Shown piece after piece: positions 60,664 through 64,000 of a DNA stretch of 64,000 nt (position 1 is the first letter of the stretch; each line of letters begins with the position of its first letter). The notes below the pieces were generated by a model, which had not been told where the DNA came from, did no database searches, and worked only from the letters and a program-made list of their open reading frames with translations. The position numbers were made by a program, and so were the translations under genes. The stretch comes from Myoxocephalus aenaeus (taxonomy: Eukaryota > Chordata > Actinopteri > Perciformes > Cottidae), in contig JBAMJR010000040.1 of NCBI GenBank assembly GCA_038501785.1, positions 7,995,001-8,059,000 of the forward strand, given 5' to 3'.

Positions 60664-61883
60664 CACTCACCTAAAGGATTATTAGGAACACCTGTTCAAT
60701 TTCTCATTAATGCAATTATCTAATCAACCAATCACATGGCAGTTGCTTCAATGCATTTAGGGGTGTGGTCCTGGTCAAGACAATCTCCTGAACTCCAAAC
60801 TGAATGTCAGAATGGGAAAGAAAGGTGATTTAAGCAATTTTGAGCGTGGCATGGTTGTTGGTGCCAGACGGGCCGGTCTGAGTATTTCACAATCTGCTCA
60901 GTTACTGGGATTTTCACACACAACCATTTCTAGGGTTTACAAAGAATGGTGTGAAAAGGGAAAACATCCAGTATGCGGCAGTCCTGTGGGCGAAAATGCC
61001 TTGTTGATGCTAGAGGTCAGAGGAGAATGGGCCGACTGATTCAAGCTGATAGAAGAGCAACTTTGACTGAAATAACCACTCGTTACAACCGAGGTATGCA
61101 GCAAAGCATTTGTGAAGCCGCAACACGCACGACCTTGAGGCGGATGGGCTACAACAGCAGAAGACCCCACCGGGTACCACTCATCTCCACTACAAATAGG
61201 AAAAAGAGGCTACAATTTGCAAGAGCTCACCAAAATTGGACAGTTGAAGACTGGAAAAATGTTGCCTGGTCTGATGAGTCTCGATTTCTGTTGAGACATT
61301 CAGATGGTAGAGTCAGAATTTGGCGTAAACAGAATGAGAACATGGATCCATCATGCCTTGTTACCACTGTGCAGGCTGGTGGTGGTGGTGTAATGGTGTG
61401 GGGGATGTTTTCTTGGCACACTTTAGGCCCCTTAGTGCCAATTGGGCATCGTTTAAATGCCACGGCCTACCTGAGCATTGTTTCTGACCATGTCCATCCC
61501 TTTATGGCCACCATGTACCCATCCTCTGATGGCTACTTCCAGCAGGATAATGCACCATGTCACAAAGCTCGAATCATTTCAAATTGGTTTCTTGAACATG
61601 ACAATGAGTTCACTGTACTAAAATGGCCCCCACAGTCACCAGATCTCAACCCAATAGAGCATCTTTGGGATGTGGTGGAACGGGAGCTTCGTGCCCTGGA
61701 TGTGCATCCCACAAATCTCCATCAACTGCAAGATGCTATCCTATCAATATGGGCCAACATTTCTAAAGAATGCTTTCAGCACCTTGTTGAATCAATGCCA
61801 CGTAGAATTAAGGCAGTTCTGAAGGCGAAAGGGAGTCAAACACAGTATTAGTATGGTGTTCCTAATAATCCTTTAGCTGAGTG
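60664..61883 (+). mobile_element. Nearly intact Tc1-like element
   Basis: Inverted ends CACTCACCTAAAGGATTATT and its complement bound 1,220 bases, with TA on each side (60662-60663, 61884-61885). Terminal repeats are about 29 bases with one mismatch. One transposase gene fills the inside. Confidence 0.93.
60812..61851 (+). pseudogene. Tc1/mariner-like transposase with one frameshift
   Basis: The gene starts at ATG 60812 with a helix-turn-helix region (LSNFERGMVVGARRAGLSIS, HTTISRVYKEW). At about 60961-60964 one A appears to be missing from the A run after GTGAAAAGGG; after it the frame MRQSCGRKCLVDARGQRR continues to the TAG-type stop at 61851. The catalytic domain holds AWSDESRF, QQDNAPCHKA and SPDLNPIEHLWD. 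From the D of QQDNAP to the E of NPIEH there are 36 intervening residues (DD36E spacing, versus DD34E in classic Tc1). Apart from the shift the roughly 345-residue protein looks intact. Confidence 0.92.
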
Positions 61884-61885
61884 TA

Positions 61886-63129
61886 GAATAGAGCTGAAAC
61901 AAGTGGTATCAATAACAGATACCTCACACACACATTTTATAAGAGAATAATATAATTTGGTTGACATCACTAGACACCTGAATTAACTGAATTTAAAGCT
62001 ACAAGGCAAAGACAATTAAGTTACATTTATTTTTGTAAAATTAGTACTTTATTTTAAGATAAAAAAAATTCAAAACCTTTCCGGAATGTTTTTTTTTCCC
62101 ATTTTTAAATCCAGCCCTTATTGTAATTGAAGTGAGAAGAATATGTATTTATTATTAGAGTATTCCTAATTCATCCAGTTAAATTTGAAAACTGATAATA
62201 AATATTGTTGAGATATTATTTATGTATTTCTTTATTTGATTTGACAGTCAGTCGTTGACTACATACAGACGTTGAAAGAACTGCTAGGCTACTTCAATAC
62301 ATGGGACTAAATCATAGCACAAGTTAGATGTGATGTTCCGGACCTTTGCACAAGGACATTTTCTCAAACTGGACCTTGTTGAACATTAGTTGAATACCCC
62401 TGGTCTAAATGATTTCCCTTCTGCGGCTACGCTTGCTGCTTCGCTCAATTCTTAAGATTGAATCTACACTTGTGTTGTCTGAGGTCACTGCAAGTATGAT
62501 ATATTTCAACATCGATGTGTTATCTTTAATTGGGATTTACTCATTCATTCATTCATTAATTTCTCCTGTACTTAACTTGTGATATTTTATTTTCCCCTGG
62601 CAAAGCAAGACTCCAAAAGGCTGCTGAGGGGTTTCGAATAAGTCTAAAGGTCCCATGTTATTCCCATTTTGAATTTTTAACACTGGCCACCAAATACATG
62701 TATAATCCAGTTCAAGATTCTTGTGGTTAAAGAGCTAGTAAAGAGACATGAAAGAGCTACTGCAGCCCGTCCAGCAGCAGCTCTCTGAGGCCCTCTTCAG
62801 GTGGTGTTGTTTGTTCCTCGCTGCAGGCTCAGGGCAAAAAGAAACTGTGATCTTGTCTTTTATGTTTTAGCTCAATATATGCATTTCACGCCCGTCTTTC
62901 ACCGTCTTTCTTGTCTTTGTGACATCTGCGTATGAAAGGTGCGATTTAAATAAACAATTTCACATTATTATTATCCTTATTATTATTATAAAACACATTG
63001 ATGCAGGTGGTAAAGACACACAATACATTGTTTTATTCTGTCTAAATTAAGCTTGTTTGTGTTAATTAAACTTCTGCAGCAAGTTCTGTATTGTGCTTCT
63101 CCATGTTTGACTGCTTGTTATCAGTGGAT
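61886..63129. other. Intergenic, nothing recognised
   Basis: AT-rich DNA with short runs (ATTC at 62531-62556, TTATTA at 62965-62990). No coding or transposon signature seen. Confidence 0.5.
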
Positions 63130-63186
63130 CATGCAGTTCATCAAATGATACATATCTTCAATATGTATAATTTGATAAACTGCATG
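63130..63186. repeat. 26-bp hairpin
   Basis: Arms 63130-63155 and 63161-63186 are reverse complements with two mismatches and a five-base loop (CATGCAGTTCATCAAATGAT and its partner). Confidence 0.88.
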
Positions 63187-63479
63187 TAGGTCCCTCACAA
63201 AGTCAAGGAGGACCTTGCCCTGTTGGCTGTCATCATTAAGCCACACCCTACTTTTCAGGAGGAATTTTATTAAAATACAATTTGACTATTTTCTAAAGCC
63301 AACAAATCTGAAAACTTGTAGGTGCCTTCATGTGCCGCATGATGTTAAATGGACTTGGCTGCTTGGATCCAGCCGATTTCCTCTTCATAAATGTCCAATG
63401 CTTGAATAGCTCGGCACAATTTCTGTCCATCTTCTAATATATCCCACATAGATATCCCACAAAGAGACATTATGAGAAT

Positions 63480-63665
63480 AAAGTTGTAGTATTACAATAA
63501 TGTAATCATAATTTAATGAGAATAATGTGATACAAAAAATAATCTATCTTCCCTATAATGTCTGCATGAAGCTATAGCTCTGCATTGTAACCCCTTCAGA
63601 CTCACGATGTGCTGCAGTGCAGCAGGAGAGGAAAGGGACGCTTCACATTGATTGGAAGGGAATTT
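63480..63665. repeat. Inverted copy of the 22390-22540 block
   Basis: On the minus strand it reads AATGTGAAGCGTCCCTTTCC, CAGCACATCGTGAGTCTGAA and ACAATGCAGAGCTATAGCTT, matching 22390-22540. Confidence 0.75.
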
Positions 63666-63722
63666 ATTGGCATAAGAATCACACGTTTACATTGCGGAGG
63701 CAAAAAAAAAAGTAAGGATCTA

Positions 63723-64000
63723 TCTATTCAGTTTATTTTAGATAGCCCAACATCACAAATACAAGTTTGCCTCAGAGGGCTTTACAATCTGTACACATAA
63801 CATCCCTGTCCCGGGACCTCTAGTCGGATCAGGAAAAACTCCCCCAAATAAAGATAGTAAAACCCTTTTACAGGGAAAAAAGGGAAGAAACCTGAGGGAG
63901 AGCAACAGAGGAGGATCCCTCTACCCGGATGGACAGACGCAATAGATGTCATGTGACCAGAATGAATAACGTAACAGAGTTACAGCACATTCAATGAATA
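63723..64000. repeat. Dispersed percomorph repeat, copy 2
   Basis: Same family as 32455-32640, longer here: it includes CAGGGAAAAAAGGGAAGAAA and GAGAGCAACAGAGGAGGATC. It runs off the window end. Confidence 0.82.

Overview
The window is vertebrate nuclear DNA, almost certainly from a ray-finned (teleost, probably percomorph) fish. Genes are split by GT-AG introns, there are many (CA)n, (TA)n and (GA)n microsatellites, and the interspersed repeats are typical of fish (L2/Rex-like LINEs, Tc1-like elements, hAT, PIF/Harbinger-like and CACTA-like elements, and a 'TTTATTTTGTGTAGCCCAAAATCAC'-type perciform repeat family). There are no operons, CRISPR arrays, tRNA or rRNA genes that I can support.

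Layout. (1) 1-10.9 kb, + strand: the last 14 coding exons and the 3' UTR of a DENND2-family Rab exchange factor, most like dennd2c; its 5' end lies before the window. (2) 10.9-17.8 kb: transposon relics (hAT, Harbinger-like MITE), an isolated decayed last exon of a synaptophysin-family gene, and gene-poor sequence. (3) 17.8-21.75 kb, - strand: an unrecognised gene for a very acidic 213-residue protein, with a phase-compatible alternative 3' end, a tandem duplication of its 3' end and a structured promoter. (4) 22.4-26.3 kb: a possible small membrane-protein exon, a NRF1-type promoter, and a Ty3/Gypsy pol relic. (5) 26.65-35.56 kb, - strand: a complete four-exon galactose-3-O-sulfotransferase gene, most like gal3st2, whose reading frame closes exactly at 604 residues. 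(6) 37.0-39.3 kb, - strand: a broken mx (interferon-induced dynamin-like GTPase) pseudogene split by a LINE insertion. (7) 39.3-64 kb: no intact host gene recognised; a repeat graveyard with nested insertions, including a hAT element with perfect 8-bp target duplications that contains a Tc1 fragment, a second hAT and a 2.9-kb LINE, and a nearly intact Tc1-like element with one frameshift.

The three real genes have no evident shared pathway: DENND2 acts in Rab-dependent membrane traffic, GAL3ST in Golgi glycan sulfation, and the acidic protein is of unknown role. I did not find a new biological system in the sense of a cooperating gene set. The most interesting signals are the mx pseudogene, the acidic gene with its splice choice and duplicated tail, the orphan synaptophysin exon, and the nested transposon stack. 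All exon joins are read by eye from splice signals and reading phase, not from transcripts.
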